From assembly GCA_963779055.1 (NCBI GenBank), contig CAVZWN010000001.1:496001-560000 (forward strand): 64,000 bases of DNA, in the 5' to 3' direction. A model generated the notes under the pieces. The model was not told where the DNA came from and did not search any database. It worked only from the letters and a program-made list of their open reading frames with translations. Both the position numbers and the translations under genes were made by a program. Positions 25,346-36,379 of this stretch are shown in pieces (within the stretch, counting starts at the first letter, position 1; each line of letters opens with the position of its first letter). This stretch comes from Sulfurimicrobium sp963779055. GTDB taxonomy: Bacteria; Pseudomonadota; Gammaproteobacteria; Burkholderiales; Sulfuricellaceae.

Positions 25346-27262
25346 CTAAGCCGCGCTTCCCTTATCGGACAGATCCTTGGATAAGCGCTCCAGTAAAACT
25401 TCTAGCGTCATCTGACCAAGGTCTTCACCCGTTCGGGTTCGCACGGCAATTAGGTTGGAAGCCACTTCTTTATCCCCTACAACCAGGAGATACGGCAGCC
25501 TCTGCATGCTATGTTCGCGGATTTTATAGGTAATCTTCTCATTTCTCAAGTCCAGATGAATACGGAAGCCATTTTTCCTGAGCTTTTCGGCCACCTTGCT
25601 TGCATATTCAGCCTGAGATTCTGAAATATTCAGTATGGCCATCTGAACCGGCGCCAGCCACAATGGATAAGCGCCCGCATGGTGCTCGATCAGAATGCCG
25701 ATGAAGCGCTCCATCGAACCGAGAATCGCGCGATGCAGCATAACAGGAACTTTGCGCGTATTGTCTTCAGCCACATATTCGGCGCCAAGACGTTCCGGCA
25801 GCGCGAAATCAAGCTGCAGCGTGCCGCACTGCCATACCCGCCCGAGGCAATCCTTCAGCGAAAACTCGATTTTCGGCCCATAAAACGCGCCCTCACCCGG
25901 CTGAAGCTGGTATTCCAGACCTTTAGCTGTTAGCGCCTCGGCCAGTGAAGATTCAGCACGATCCCAGACTGCATCGCTACCGATGCGTTTCTCTGGGCGG
26001 GTGGAAAGCTTGATCTGAATGTCGAGGAAGCCGAAATCCGCATAAACTTTCTGTGTCAGCTCAATAAACGCCAACGCCTCGCTCTGGATCTGCTCTTCCA
26101 TACAGAAGATGTGCGCATCGTCCTGAGTAAAGCCGCGCACGCGCATGATGCCGTGCAGCGCACCCGAAGGCTCGTTGCGGTGGCAACAGCCGAACTCGGC
26201 CAGACGCAAAGGCAGGTCGCGATAGCTTTTGAGGCCCTGGTTGAAAATCTGTATATGCGCAGGGCAGTTCATCGGCTTGACGGCGTAGTCACGCGACTCG
26301 GAGTGCGTGGTAAACATGTTTTCCGCGTACATTTCCCAGTGGCCGGATTTTTCCCACAGGGAACGGTCCATCACCTGCGGCGTGCGGATTTCCTGATAGC
26401 CATTATCGCGGAATACCTGGCGCATGTACTGCTCCACCACCTGCCAGATATGCCAGCCCTTAGGGTGCCAGAACACCATGCCGGGCGCTTCGTCCTGGAG
26501 ATGAAAGAGGTCCTGGGTCTTGCCGATTTTGCGATGGTCGCGCTTTTCTGCTTCTTCCAGCCGGTGCAGATAGGCTTCCTGATCTTCTTTTTTTGCCCAT
26601 GCCGTGCCATAGATGCGCTGCAGCATTTCGTTTTTCGAATCGCCGCGCCAGTAGGCGCCGGCCACCTTCATCAGCTTGAATACCTTGAGTTTGCCGGTCG
26701 AGGGTACATGCGGGCCACGACACAGGTCGGTGAAATCACCCTGAGTGTAGAGCGAGAGATCCTCTTCGCTGGGAATGGACTCGATGATCTGGGCCTTGTA
26801 ATGCTCGCCCAGGTTCTTGAAGAAATGGATTGCATCTGTGCGAGACAGCACCTTGCGCTCGACTTTCAGGTCGGCCTTGACGATTTCAGCCATCTTTTTT
26901 TCGATGGCCTGCAAATCTTCCGGCGTGAACGGGCGCTTGTAGGAGAAGTCGTAGAAAAAGCCATCCTCGATCACCGGGCCGATTGTGACCTGCGCTTCAG
27001 GAAAAAGACTTTTCACGGCCTGAGCCAGCAGGTGTGCCGCAGAATGGCGAATCACATCCTGACCTTCGGTATCTTTATCGGTCACAATGGCCAGTTCGGC
27101 ATCGTTTTCGATCAGAAAAGAGGTATCGACCAACCTGCCATTGACCTTGCCCGCCAGCGCCACGCGGGCCAGACCAGCACCGATATTGGCGGCCACATCG
27201 GCCACCGTCACAGCTTGATCAAACTTTCTCTCGGAACCGTCAGGTAAACGAATTACAGGCAT
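25346..27262 (-). CDS. thrS: Threonine-tRNA ligase
   Basis: 638 residues from ATG 27262 (MPVIRLPDGS). TGS domain (~1-62), editing domain with HSAAHLLAQAV, class II core with MNCPAH and RVRGFTQDDAHIF, and C-terminal anticodon-binding domain. First gene of the thrS-infC-rpmI-rplT run, as in E. coli. The first 11 codons of the longer open frame are rejected because they precede the conserved start. Confidence 0.97.
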   Translation of the reverse strand: MPVIRLPDGSERKFDQAVTVADVAANIGAGLARVALAGKVNGRLVDTSFLIENDAELAIVTDKDTEGQDVIRHSAAHLLAQAVKSLFPEAQVTIGPVIEDGFFYDFSYKRPFTPEDLQAIEKKMAEIVKADLKVERKVLSRTDAIHFFKNLGEHYKAQIIESIPSEEDLSLYTQGDFTDLCRGPHVPSTGKLKVFKLMKVAGAYWRGDSKNEMLQRIYGTAWAKKEDQEAYLHRLEEAEKRDHRKIGKTQDLFHLQDEAPGMVFWHPKGWHIWQVVEQYMRQVFRDNGYQEIRTPQVMDRSLWEKSGHWEMYAENMFTTHSESRDYAVKPMNCPAHIQIFNQGLKSYRDLPLRLAEFGCCHRNEPSGALHGIMRVRGFTQDDAHIFCMEEQIQSEALAFIELTQKVYADFGFLDIQIKLSTRPEKRIGSDAVWDRAESSLAEALTAKGLEYQLQPGEGAFYGPKIEFSLKDCLGRVWQCGTLQLDFALPERLGAEYVAEDNTRKVPVMLHRAILGSMERFIGILIEHHAGAYPLWLAPVQMAILNISESQAEYASKVAEKLRKNGFRIHLDLRNEKITYKIREHSMQRLPYLLVVGDKEVASNLIAVRTRTGEDLGQMTLEVLLERLSKDLSDKGSAA

Positions 27263-27315
27263 AGAAATAAAATCCAGAAACAAAAAATGCGGCATAGCCG
27301 CATTTTAGGAAAAGC

Positions 27316-27392
27316 TGGTAGGCGCGATTGGACTCGAACCAACGACCCCCACCATGTCAAGGTGATGCTCTAACCAGCTGAGCTACGCGCCT
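27316..27392 (-). tRNA. tRNA-Val (GAC)
   Basis: Anticodon GAC in loop TTGACAT; acceptor AGGCGCG pairs with CGCGCCT; CCA encoded. Sits between purL and thrS. Confidence 0.95.
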
Positions 27393-27404
27393 AAGGGTGG
27401 CCGA

Positions 27405-27433
27405 ATTATACGGAGAAGTCGGTCACAACACAA
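27405..27433 (-). promoter_or_regulatory. Promoter of tRNA-Val
   Basis: TTGTGT, 17-base spacer, TATAAT on the minus strand, about 12 bases before the tRNA. It may also feed the thrS operon. Confidence 0.6.
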
Positions 27434-27450
27434 CGAAAACCTGCGCGCAT

Positions 27451-30400
27451 TTACCCAACCCACTTGCGCGCATTGCGGAACATGCGCATCCACGGCCCAT
27501 CTTCGCTCCAAGCCATCGGGGTGCCATGAATGCTGTATGGCACGGAACACCCGTTCCGGATGCGGCATCATGATGGTAAAGCGGCCATCTGGTGTCGTAA
27601 GGCCAGTGATGCCGTCCGGCGAGCCGTTCGGATTGGCCGGATAGTTTTGCGCGGGCTGGCCGCGATAATCGACGTAGCGCAACGCGACCTGTGCATTCTG
27701 CATATTGGAAGTCGAAGCAAATTCCGCATAGCCCTCGCCATGCGCAACAACAATAGGCATGCGGCTACCAGCCATGCCATCCAGAAACAGCGAAGGGTTT
27801 TTCTGCACTTCCACCATAACAAAGCGCGCCTCGAACTGTTCCGACTTGTTGCGCACGAAATGGGGCCAGTTTTCTGCTCCGGGAATAATCGTATGCAGGT
27901 TGCTCATCATCTGGCAGCCGTTGCACACCCCGAGGGCAAATGAATCATTACGCTGGAAAAACATCTCAAACTCGTCACGGGCACGGGCATTGAACAGGAT
28001 GGACTTGGCCCAGCCCTCCCCTGCCCCCAGCACGTCGCCATAGGAGAAGCCGCCGCACGCCACCAGTCCTTTGAAATCCCGGAGTGAAACACGCCCGGTA
28101 ATGATGTCGCTCATATGCACGTCCACCGCTTCGAAACCGGCACGATCGAAGGCCGCAGCCATTTCCACCTGACCGTTCACGCCCTGCTCGCGCAGGATCG
28201 CCATGGCAGGGCGAATGCCGCTGCTGATGAATGGTGCGGCTACATTATCGTTGATATCGAATGTGAGCGCTGCTTGCAGTCCGGTATCGGTCTGATCCAG
28301 AATGCGGTCGAACTCCTGCTGCGCGCATTCCGGGTTGTCGCGCAGCTTCTGCATCTGGCAGGTCGTCTCTGACCAGGCGCTTTGCAAATCCACGCGACTT
28401 TCGCTGAAAACCTCCACCTGATTGCGCAGGATACACAGGCGGTCTTCATTATTGAGCGTGCCGATGACGTGGAATTCGCTGCGCATGCCAGCGTCAAAAA
28501 AAGTTTGCATCACCACCGGTGTATCCATGCGCCGAACCTGCAGGACTGCGCCCAGTTCTTCGTTGAACAGCACGCCAAAAATGCGGCTCGAATAGCTGCC
28601 GGCCGCGATTTCTGGCTCGGCCTTGCCATTCTCTTCAACATCACTGCGGATCTGCTCGTAGCATAATTCATCGATATCCAGCGTGACGCCGATATGGCCA
28701 GCAAACATCATTTCGCACAGGGCGGCGAACAGGCCACCGTCGGAGCGGTCATGGTAAGCCACGATTTTGCCATCGCGATTGAGCTTCTGTACCGCCTCGA
28801 AAAATGCCTTGAGGTGCCCGGCGACCAGCACGTCTGGCGCTTCATTACCCACCTCGCCGTAAACCTGGGCCAGCGCAGAGCCACCGAGGCGTGCACGACC
28901 ACGGCCAAGGTCGATCAGGATCAGGTCAGTGTCTCCTTGATCGGTGCGCAACTGGGGAGTCAGTGTGCGCCGTGCATCCGGTGTGGGCGCAAAGGCTGTA
29001 ATGATCAGCGAAAGCGGCGAAGTCACCGATTTCCTGACGCCCTCATCTTCCCAGACGGACTTCATTGACATTGAATCCTTGCCCACCGGGATGCTTACGC
29101 CCAGCTCAGGGCAAAATTCCATGCCGACCGCATGCACAGTGTCGTACAGTGCCGCGTCCTCGCCCGGATGTCCTGCCGCCACCATCCAGTTGGCGGAGAG
29201 TTTGATGTCGCCGATATCATCGATCAGGGCGGCAGCAATGTTGGTTATCGCCTCCCCGATTGCCATACGCCCGGATGCGGGGGCATCCAGCAAGGCCAGC
29301 GGGGTGCGTTCGCCCAAGGCAAAGGCTTCGCCGATATAGGTGTCATATCCCATAGTGGTCACTGCCACATCCGCAACCGGCGTCTGCCATGGCCCGACAA
29401 ACTGGTCGCGTGCGGTGAAGCCGCCCACGGTGCGGTCGCCGATACTAATAAGAAAAGTCTTGTCACCCACAGTCGGCAGACGCAGCACACGGTAGGCGGC
29501 ATCCTTGAGTTCCAGCTTATCCACATCGAACGCTTTCAGTTCGTGCTGTGCGTGAGCCACCGTGCGGGTCATGCGTGGCGGCTTGCCGAGCAGAACGTTC
29601 ATGTCCATGTCGACCGGCTTGTTGCCGAAATGGCTGTCTTCCACCACCAGCTGCTGTTCGACCGTGGCCTCGCCGATTACCGCAAAGGGGCAGCGCTCGC
29701 GTTCGCACATAGCGGAAAACATTTTCAGACTGTCCGGAGCGATGGCCAGCACATAGCGCTCCTGCGACTCGTTGGACCAGATCTGCATCGGCGACATGCC
29801 CGGCTCCTCCGAAGGCACATCGCGCAGGTGGAAGTGCCCGCCCCGGCCCGAGCCATGCACCAGTTCAGGCAAGGCATTGGAAATCCCGCCCGCGCCGACA
29901 TCATGAATGGAGAGAATCGGATTGGCCGCGCCCATCTGCCAGCAACGGTCGATGACTTCCTGGGCACGGCGTTGCATCTCCGGGTTGCCGCGCTGCACTG
30001 AATCGAAATCCAGATTCTCGGCATTGGCGCCGGTATCCATGCTCGAAGCAGCACCCCCCCCCAGGCCGATCAGCATGCCGGGGCCGCCCAGCTGGATCAG
30101 CAGCGCGCCTGGCGTGACCTCACCCTTGAATGAATGCTGGTCGGAAATATTGCCCACGCCACCGGCGAGCATGATGGGCTTGTGGTAGCCACGCATTTCT
30201 CCGGAAACCTCTTCTTCAAAAGTACGGAAATAGCCTGCCAGATTGGGGCGGCCAAATTCGTTATTGAAAGCCGCTGCACCAATCGGTCCATCAAGCATGA
30301 TTTGCAAAGCCGAAACAATGCGCCCTGGCTTGCCGTAATTACCTTCCCAGGGCTGTCTGAAGCCGGGAATATTGAGATTGGAAACGGAAAATCCGCACAA

Positions 30401-31408
30401 ACCTGCCTTGGGTTTGGAGCCGCTTCCAGTCGCCCCTTCGTCGCGAATCTCGCCGCCAGAGCCAGTGGCCGCGCCAGGGAAAGGTGAAATTGCGGTGGGG
30501 TGGTTGTGGGTTTCCACTTTCATCAGGATATGGGTCTTTTCGCTCACATAGCGGTAGCGTTTGCCATCGGCGTCGGGATAAAAGCGCGCAATGTCGGCAC
30601 CCTCAATGACCGAAGAGTTGTCCGAATAAGCAACCACCGTGCCGCGCGGCGCTTTGGCATGGGTGTTGCGGATCATGCCAAAGAGCGAATGCGGTTGCGG
30701 CTCGCCGTCGATCACCCAGTCGGCGTTGAAAATCTTGTGGCGGCAGTGCTCGGAATTGGCCTGCGCGAACATCATCAGTTCCACGTCGGTGGGGTTGCGC
30801 CCGATACGGGTAAAATTCTCGACCAGATAATCGATTTCGTCTCCCGACAGCGCCAGTCCCCATTCACGGTTAGCCTGTTCCAGTGCTGCTGCGCCTCCGC
30901 CCAGAATATCCACGGCACGCAGCGGTTGTGGCTCTATATGATGGAACAGCTTCTCTGCCTGGGAAAAATCCGCCAGAACCATTTCAGTCATGCGATCATG
31001 AACCAGTGGCAGCAGTGCTGATTTCTCTTCCGCCGTCAAAGCCGATCCGTCGCGTTTCTGCACATAAAAAGCGATGCCGCGCTCGATACGCTCAATGTTT
31101 TCCAGGCCGCAATGCCGCGCAATATCCGTAGCCTTGGATGACCAGGGAGAAATCGTGCCGAAACGCGGCGTCACCAGCAGCAGCTCGCCCTGCGGCTGCT
31201 CTTCTTCAGCAGCGGGGCCGTAGCTCAGAATCTGCGTCAGCCGGTCATGCTCCACCGTATCCAGTGCGTGGCCCGCCTCAACAAAGTGCCAGTATTCTGC
31301 ATAAACATGGGAGACGGCAGGTACGCTCACCGCCATGGAATTCATCAGTTTGTCGTAGCGAAACGGGGAAAGTGCGTTGCGGCCGCGCAGTGAAATAGTT
31401 TGAGGCAT
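27451..31408 (-). CDS. purL: Phosphoribosylformylglycinamidine synthase, apparent frameshift near the 3' end
   Basis: Large single-chain PurL of about 1318 residues from ATG 31408. N-terminal linker domains, FGAM synthase core (KVETHNHPTAISPFPGAATG, FGRPNLAGYFRTFE) and a class I glutaminase domain at the C-terminus (LVACGGFSYGDVLGAGEGWA, GVCNGCQMM, PHPERVFR). The open frame passes to 27383 with an unrelated tail. Dropping one base of the G run 27518-27521 gives the normal ending WSEDGPWMRMFRNARKWVG and a stop at 27451. Catalyses the fourth step of purine synthesis. Confidence 0.96.
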
Positions 31409-31466
31409 TATTTGAGGATCCGGGCAGATACGGAAAGCCGGGATTTTACCCCAAAAACGTCTCAAT

Positions 31467-33038
31467 TTATGAGGCAGTGATCCGGCTTGTGCTGCAGTTT
31501 TTCCCACTCATACCATTTGCTCGCATCACCGGGCTTCGTGGTGCAACTGTAGCGATCACGCGCCGGAATGCAGTCAACTGTCGATAGCCGAAATTTTCCA
31601 GCAGCGCGACGATAAACAGTTTGAGCGTATGCGCAAATTTTCGCTCACCAGGAGAAGTTAATTCATCCAGCAGCAACGCGCTCGTGGAAAGCAGCACACC
31701 CAGTCCTGCAACTGCCAACAGGAAAGCCCAGAATGCCTGAACAGTAATCAGGCCAGACAGCCACAACAGGGTCATCACCACATAGCCCAGCACTTCCAGC
31801 CAGGGGCCCAGCAACCCGAACAGGAACATTGAGGGAAAGCCCAACCAGCCCACGGCGCCACTCTTGCGGGCGAAGAACATCTGGCGGTTCATCATCAGGC
31901 TCTGCACCAGACTGGCCTGCTCGTTCATGTGCTCTGATATTAACGCTTTCCAGCTTTCGGGCGCATTCATCCAGCACACCGGATCTGGAACATAGGCAAT
32001 ATGGTAGTGCTTGCGTTCCCGGCGCAATACCCGGTGAATGCGTGCCACCAGTTCCATGTCTTCGTTCATGGCGTCGGTGCAATAACCTCCGGCTGCAAGT
32101 ACAGTTTCCTTGTGAAATACGCCGAAACCCCTGGATGTGATCAGCAAGGCATTGATTCTGGACCACCACATCTGCGCAAACCGTGCGTTACGCAGATGCC
32201 CGACGATCCGGAATAGCGCAGGCCAGGTACACGGCAGCCTGACGCTGGCCGACGCACACGCCGCCACGATACCCGGATTATTCTGAAAGGCCCGCCCCAT
32301 CTTGCGCAAGCTATCGCGCTGCAGGACGAAATCGGTGTTCATGTTGCAAAAAAGAGGGTAACGCGCACAATTGAGCGCCGCATTGAGCGCATCTGCCTGG
32401 CCGCCGTTTTCCTTGCTCACCAGCCTCAGTCCAGGGTAGACCATGGATGCGTGGATAGCATTCACATGCTTGCAAGGCAGGTGTTCTCGATAGACTTCGG
32501 GGAATGGGGCCAGTGAAAATTCATGCGCCAGCACTTCCAGTATCTGATTCTGCGAAGCGTCGTTGACAAGGATAATTTCAAATTCGGAATAATCGAGTTG
32601 CAACATGGCATGCACTCTGGCGATGGCTGTCGCAGCGTCATTGCCAACCGGCATGATGATGCTGACAGGAATCTCATGTTGCACCTTATTCTGCGTAGCT
32701 ATAGCAGCCCCCTGCTCACGCAGATAACTCCTGAGCGTGAACAAGCCCGCCAGATTGAGCAGCAGATAACCACCGTTAAAAGCAAAAAAATATAGCAGGA
32801 AAAACCATTGCAGCAGTGGCACTGTATCTATCAGCGCCCCCTGCAATGATGCCAACGCCTGACCCCAGTCGAACTCCGGACCCGGCGCGGGCGGCGGGGG
32901 CGTTAGCGAGGCCAGCAGAGAATCATTTTGCAAGGCGAGCGGCGTGCCATCCGTGTTCAGCCCCTCAGCCAGATCGGCTGGTGTCGGGCCGGTTGACTGG
33001 CCGAGTGCCGCATCAAGGCGTAAATGCTGTTCAGCCAT
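31467..33038 (-). CDS. Family 2 glycosyltransferase, membrane-bound
   Basis: 523 residues: membrane segment (~70-97), GT-A domain (IPVSIIMPVGNDAATAIARV, FEIILVNDAS, ADALNAALN, FCNMNTDFVL, NEDMELVARIHR; ~120-370), then three to four C-terminal helices. Resembles processive synthases of extracellular polysaccharides (PgaC/BcsA-like layout). The last ~20 residues look frameshifted: another frame gives GDASKWYEWEKLQHKPD, similar to the usual end of such enzymes. Overlaps the HEAT-repeat gene by 8 bp. Confidence 0.8.
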   Translation of the reverse strand: MAEQHLRLDAALGQSTGPTPADLAEGLNTDGTPLALQNDSLLASLTPPPPAPGPEFDWGQALASLQGALIDTVPLLQWFFLLYFFAFNGGYLLLNLAGLFTLRSYLREQGAAIATQNKVQHEIPVSIIMPVGNDAATAIARVHAMLQLDYSEFEIILVNDASQNQILEVLAHEFSLAPFPEVYREHLPCKHVNAIHASMVYPGLRLVSKENGGQADALNAALNCARYPLFCNMNTDFVLQRDSLRKMGRAFQNNPGIVAACASASVRLPCTWPALFRIVGHLRNARFAQMWWSRINALLITSRGFGVFHKETVLAAGGYCTDAMNEDMELVARIHRVLRRERKHYHIAYVPDPVCWMNAPESWKALISEHMNEQASLVQSLMMNRQMFFARKSGAVGWLGFPSMFLFGLLGPWLEVLGYVVMTLLWLSGLITVQAFWAFLLAVAGLGVLLSTSALLLDELTSPGERKFAHTLKLFIVALLENFGYRQLTAFRRVIATVAPRSPVMRANGMSGKNCSTSRITAS

Positions 33039-34116
33039 GCCGAGTCAGCTCGCAAGCTTCGTGCAATTCCTGTTCCGCCATGGCCAGATGTAGCATGTCA
33101 CGCGCATCGCGGTCGGTCTGGATGTCCTTGATATTGTGCAATTCATTGGCACTCATTCCGGGCAGTTGTATTAGTGCCTGTGCCGCACGGTAACGCACCC
33201 ACCACTGGCCATCCCCCAGCATATTTGTCAGCAACGCGGCGTCCTCAAGCATGCCAGCCCTTCCAAGCGCCTTCGCTGCATGCACCCGCACGTGCCAGTT
33301 GGCATGATTTGCCAGCAGGCGCACAGCATCAAGACTTTCATGCATTTCGGGCGCATCAAGACAGATGTTAAGCAGGATTTCGTCAGCCGCCGGGCTGGCG
33401 AGAATGTTACGGACAAGGGGCGCCGCCTCAGCGGGAGCAATTTCCAGCAGATAGCGGATCAGCCGCGTGGCCCTGACCACCGATGCCGTTTCAATGGCAT
33501 GAAGCAACGGAGTTGCCACCAGCCCGAAGCCCGCGATATGGAGAATTTCCGTCACTGCTTCCGGATGCCAGTCATTGCGCACGCTCATATGCTGTATCAA
33601 TAGCGGCATCGCCCTTGCCGCGTCGATCTGGGTCAGGGCGCGCGCAGCCGAAAGCGATAACGCGGGGCTATCGCTCACCAGCAGATCCCGCAACAGGTCC
33701 CATGCGCTTGCAAGTTGCAGATTCCCTGCCGTTCTTGCAGCCAGATAGCGGACATGAAAGCTTCTTTTACGCAGCATCTGGCTGACCGCGGCGGGGATGC
33801 GTGCCTGCCCTGCAAGCCGGTTCAGGTTATTTCTGGCCTCGATGCCCAGAGAATCGTAGAGATGATTCCACAACTCAAGAATGTGCGGCAGATCGAAGCG
33901 GGAAAGAGGCGGCAGCGCCTCGGGTTGCCCATACAAGCCTGACATCAGCAACGGACGCCAGCGCTGGAGAGCATTTTGTCTCTGCTTTTGTTGCACCAGC
34001 AACCATAGACGCAGATGCAGGAGCCACAGCAGCAAAGCCCCGCTCAGTACCAAGGCTGCTGCCCCTGTCCAGAACGCTAATGCGACGAAAATTTCAGTGG
34101 CGGGAGGGAGTGCCAA
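33031..34116 (-). CDS. Membrane-anchored HEAT-repeat protein
   Basis: 361 residues: one N-terminal membrane helix (~8-32), then alpha-helical HEAT-like repeats (FHVRYLAARTAGNLQL, SPALSLSAARALTQIDAARA, WHVRVHAAKALGRAGMLEDA, WWVRYRAAQALIQLPG). HEAT repeats bind protein partners. The flanking TPR and glycosyltransferase genes suggest a scaffold of a polysaccharide-export complex, which is inference. The apparent start at 34116 is a TTG, so the true start may differ. Confidence 0.75.
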   Translation of the reverse strand: MALPPATEIFVALAFWTGAAALVLSGALLLWLLHLRLWLLVQQKQRQNALQRWRPLLMSGLYGQPEALPPLSRFDLPHILELWNHLYDSLGIEARNNLNRLAGQARIPAAVSQMLRKRSFHVRYLAARTAGNLQLASAWDLLRDLLVSDSPALSLSAARALTQIDAARAMPLLIQHMSVRNDWHPEAVTEILHIAGFGLVATPLLHAIETASVVRATRLIRYLLEIAPAEAAPLVRNILASPAADEILLNICLDAPEMHESLDAVRLLANHANWHVRVHAAKALGRAGMLEDAALLTNMLGDGQWWVRYRAAQALIQLPGMSANELHNIKDIQTDRDARDMLHLAMAEQELHEACELTRHG

Positions 34117-34462
34117 GCGGATGTACTTGGGGATTTGATTCAGGCAGCGCAGTCACCGGCAACATTGACCTGCCTGTAAGATATTCGCTGTTATCAGGTT
34201 CTGCTTTCAGCAATCGGTTGTATTGCTCCAGTGCATCTGCATGTTTATCCTGCCAGGCTAATATGCGCGCCAGCAGGAAGCGGGCTTCCTGATCCTCCGG
34301 ATGGCCGTCCAGCCATTGCTGCAACATCTCCTCGGCATCGCTCAGGCGTGAATTTTCGACCATCACCCTGTTCTGATCGAATACGCCAGAATCTCCCCAT
34401 GCGGGAAATGTTGTGGTCAGGAAGGAGCCCAGCAGAAGAGCGGCAAGCAGAAGAAATTTCAT
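34094..34462 (-). CDS. Secreted TPR protein, short
   Basis: 122 residues: signal peptide (LLLAALLLGSFLTTTFPAWG) and about two TPR motifs (LSDAEEMLQQWLDGHPEDQE, ARILAWQDKHADALEQYNRL). The sequence ends soon after the second repeat with a Pro-rich tail. Export-system TPR proteins are normally much longer and often carry an outer-membrane barrel, so this may be truncated. Overlaps the HEAT gene. Confidence 0.65.
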   Translation of the reverse strand: MKFLLLAALLLGSFLTTTFPAWGDSGVFDQNRVMVENSRLSDAEEMLQQWLDGHPEDQEARFLLARILAWQDKHADALEQYNRLLKAEPDNSEYLTGRSMLPVTALPESNPQVHPLGTPSRH

Positions 34463-34593
34463 GAGGACGGATTATAACCACATCTGAATTTACTTCAGGA
34501 AAACGCCGCTGCATTAAAAATGCGCAATACAAGCGCACCCCATTACCGGGCAGTTGCTTGAAAAAACAATGCCCCATCTGTCAAGACACATGC

Positions 34594-34794
34594 CTAGCGG
34601 ATTTTTTCGTCCTTCGCCCGCCACAGGCCAAGGCATTCGAGTCCACAGAAATGATGCACGTAATCGGTTCCCTCGACACTTTGTGCCACACTGGCAGGGA
34701 TCTCCGTCATGCATACCTCGCATTGAACCACTTCGCACACATCATCATTATTGCAGGATACGACTCGCGCACCTTCATGCGTCACATTTGTCAT
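34594..34794 (-). CDS. DUF3330-type zinc-ribbon protein
   Basis: 66 residues with C-x2-C (CEVCM) and C-x3-C (FCGLECLGLW) pairs and the phrase YVHHFCGLEC. I recall this family mainly from mercury-resistance transposons and from isolated genes in betaproteobacteria. No mer gene or transposase is nearby. Function unknown. Divergent from nnr. Confidence 0.7.
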   Translation of the reverse strand: MTNVTHEGARVVSCNNDDVCEVVQCEVCMTEIPASVAQSVEGTDYVHHFCGLECLGLWRAKDEKIR

Positions 34795-34868
34795 GATTCC
34801 TCCTCAGCAGGTGTTCCCACTGACTCCGGCCCATAATAGACTAGACATCCCGGACAGGAGACTCACCC

Positions 34869-36369
34869 ATGCTCGTTACAGGATCAACTCAAAGTCAGCC
34901 CCTCTATCGCAGCCACGAAATCCGCTCCATCGAACAGGCATCCATGACACTCTCCCCCGCTCCTGCGCTCATGGAACGTGCTGGCAAGGCGGCGGCAGAA
35001 CTGGCTATACAGATTATTAGGCAACAGTTATACGGTATTGGTTCTCGCCGGCCCGGGAAATAATGGTGGAGATGCACTGGTAACAGCGCGGATCCTGCGA
35101 GAACACGGCTATCGGGTAAATACGGTACTGATTGGTGACTCCGCCAGACTTCCGGTGGATGCGGCAGCAGCGCTTCAGAACTGGCGTGAAGACGACGGGA
35201 GCATTTTATCTGCCATCCCTGCCGATGGGCACTGGGACCTGATCATTGACGGCCTGTTCGGTATCGGTCTGGAGCGCGATCTTGACGGCGAGTATCTGGA
35301 ACTGGTGAAACAGGTCAACCGGATGGAAACGCCAGTTCTGTCCCTCGATATCCCCAGTGGTCTCGACAGCGAAACCGGCCAGCCTTTCCGCGCAGCCGTA
35401 CAGGCTGACTACACCCTCACCTTCATCGGCCTCAAGCCCGGCCTGTTTACCGCATATGGCCCGGATTGCTGCGGAGAAATTTATCTCGATACGCTGGGCC
35501 TGTCTCATGATTTGCTGCCACCTGCCAAGGGGCACCTGATCGGCGCAGATGAAGTGTCCCGCTATCTCAAACCGCGTCATCGCAACAGCCACAAGGGCAT
35601 GCTGGGCAACGTGGGCGTGCTGGGAGGCGCGGAATCCATGTCCGGTGCCGCTATTCTGGCTGGCAGAGCCGCACTTCTGCTGGGCGCGGGCAGAGTATAT
35701 GTCGGCTTGCTGGCGGAAAATGCGCCTGCGGTTGATCTGCAGCAACCGGAGCTTATGCTGCGCGGCCCCGATGCGCTGCTCCAGATGGATATGGACTGCC
35801 TCATCATCGGCCCGGGGCTGGGGCTATCCGCACGGGCACTGGGCTACCTTCAGCAGGCACTGATGAGCGATCTGAAACTGATTATCGATGCAGACGCCCT
35901 GACGCTTCTTGGCGCTCACACAGAGTTGCAGGATCTGCTCAAAACCCGCAAGGCCGTCAATATCCTCACCCCCCATCCCACCGAAGCAGGCCGTCTGCTG
36001 GGGTGCAGCAATCATGAAATCCAGCAGGATCGCATCGGCTCTGCCCAGGTGCTGGCCAGTCGCTTCAACAGCCTGCTCGTACTCAAGGGCGCAGGCACCG
36101 TCTGCGCTTTTCCAGACGAAAGCTGGCATATCAACCCCAGCGGCAATCCCGGCCTGAGCAGTGCCGGGATGGGAGACATTCTGTGCGGCATGACAGGCGC
36201 CCTGCTGGGCCAGCGTCTCTCCGCTGAAAAAGCCACACTGCTGGCGGTTTACCTGCATGGACTTGCCGCAGACGAGCTGGTCAAGAACGGCACCGGGCCC
36301 ATCGGGCTGACCGCATCGGAAGTTGCCGGAATGGCACGCAGCCTGATAAATCGCTGGGTATATCCATAA
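34869..36369 (+). CDS. nnr: Bifunctional NAD(P)H-hydrate epimerase / ADP-dependent dehydratase, apparent frameshift
   Basis: About 500 residues across one shift. The epimerase half starts at ATG 34869 (AGGAG ribosome site; YRSHEIRSIEQASM) and is cut at 35063. The second frame carries on with NSYTVLVLAGPGNNGGDALV, IIDGLFGIGLERDL and LDIPSGLDSETGQP, then the dehydratase half (KGMLGNVGVLGGA, IIGPGLGLS, LTPHPTEAGRLLG, NPSGNPGLSSAGMGDILCG). Dropping one base at 35012-35020 joins them. Repairs hydrated NADH and NADPH. Confidence 0.93.
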
Positions 36370-36379
36370 GCAAAATGGC

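Noticed and set aside
26111..27247. Long open frame antisense to thrS (378 codons) and similar ones antisense to hom (51912-53096) and pheT
   Set aside because: They mirror strongly conserved genes; the open frame follows from codon use of the real gene, and the products match no family.
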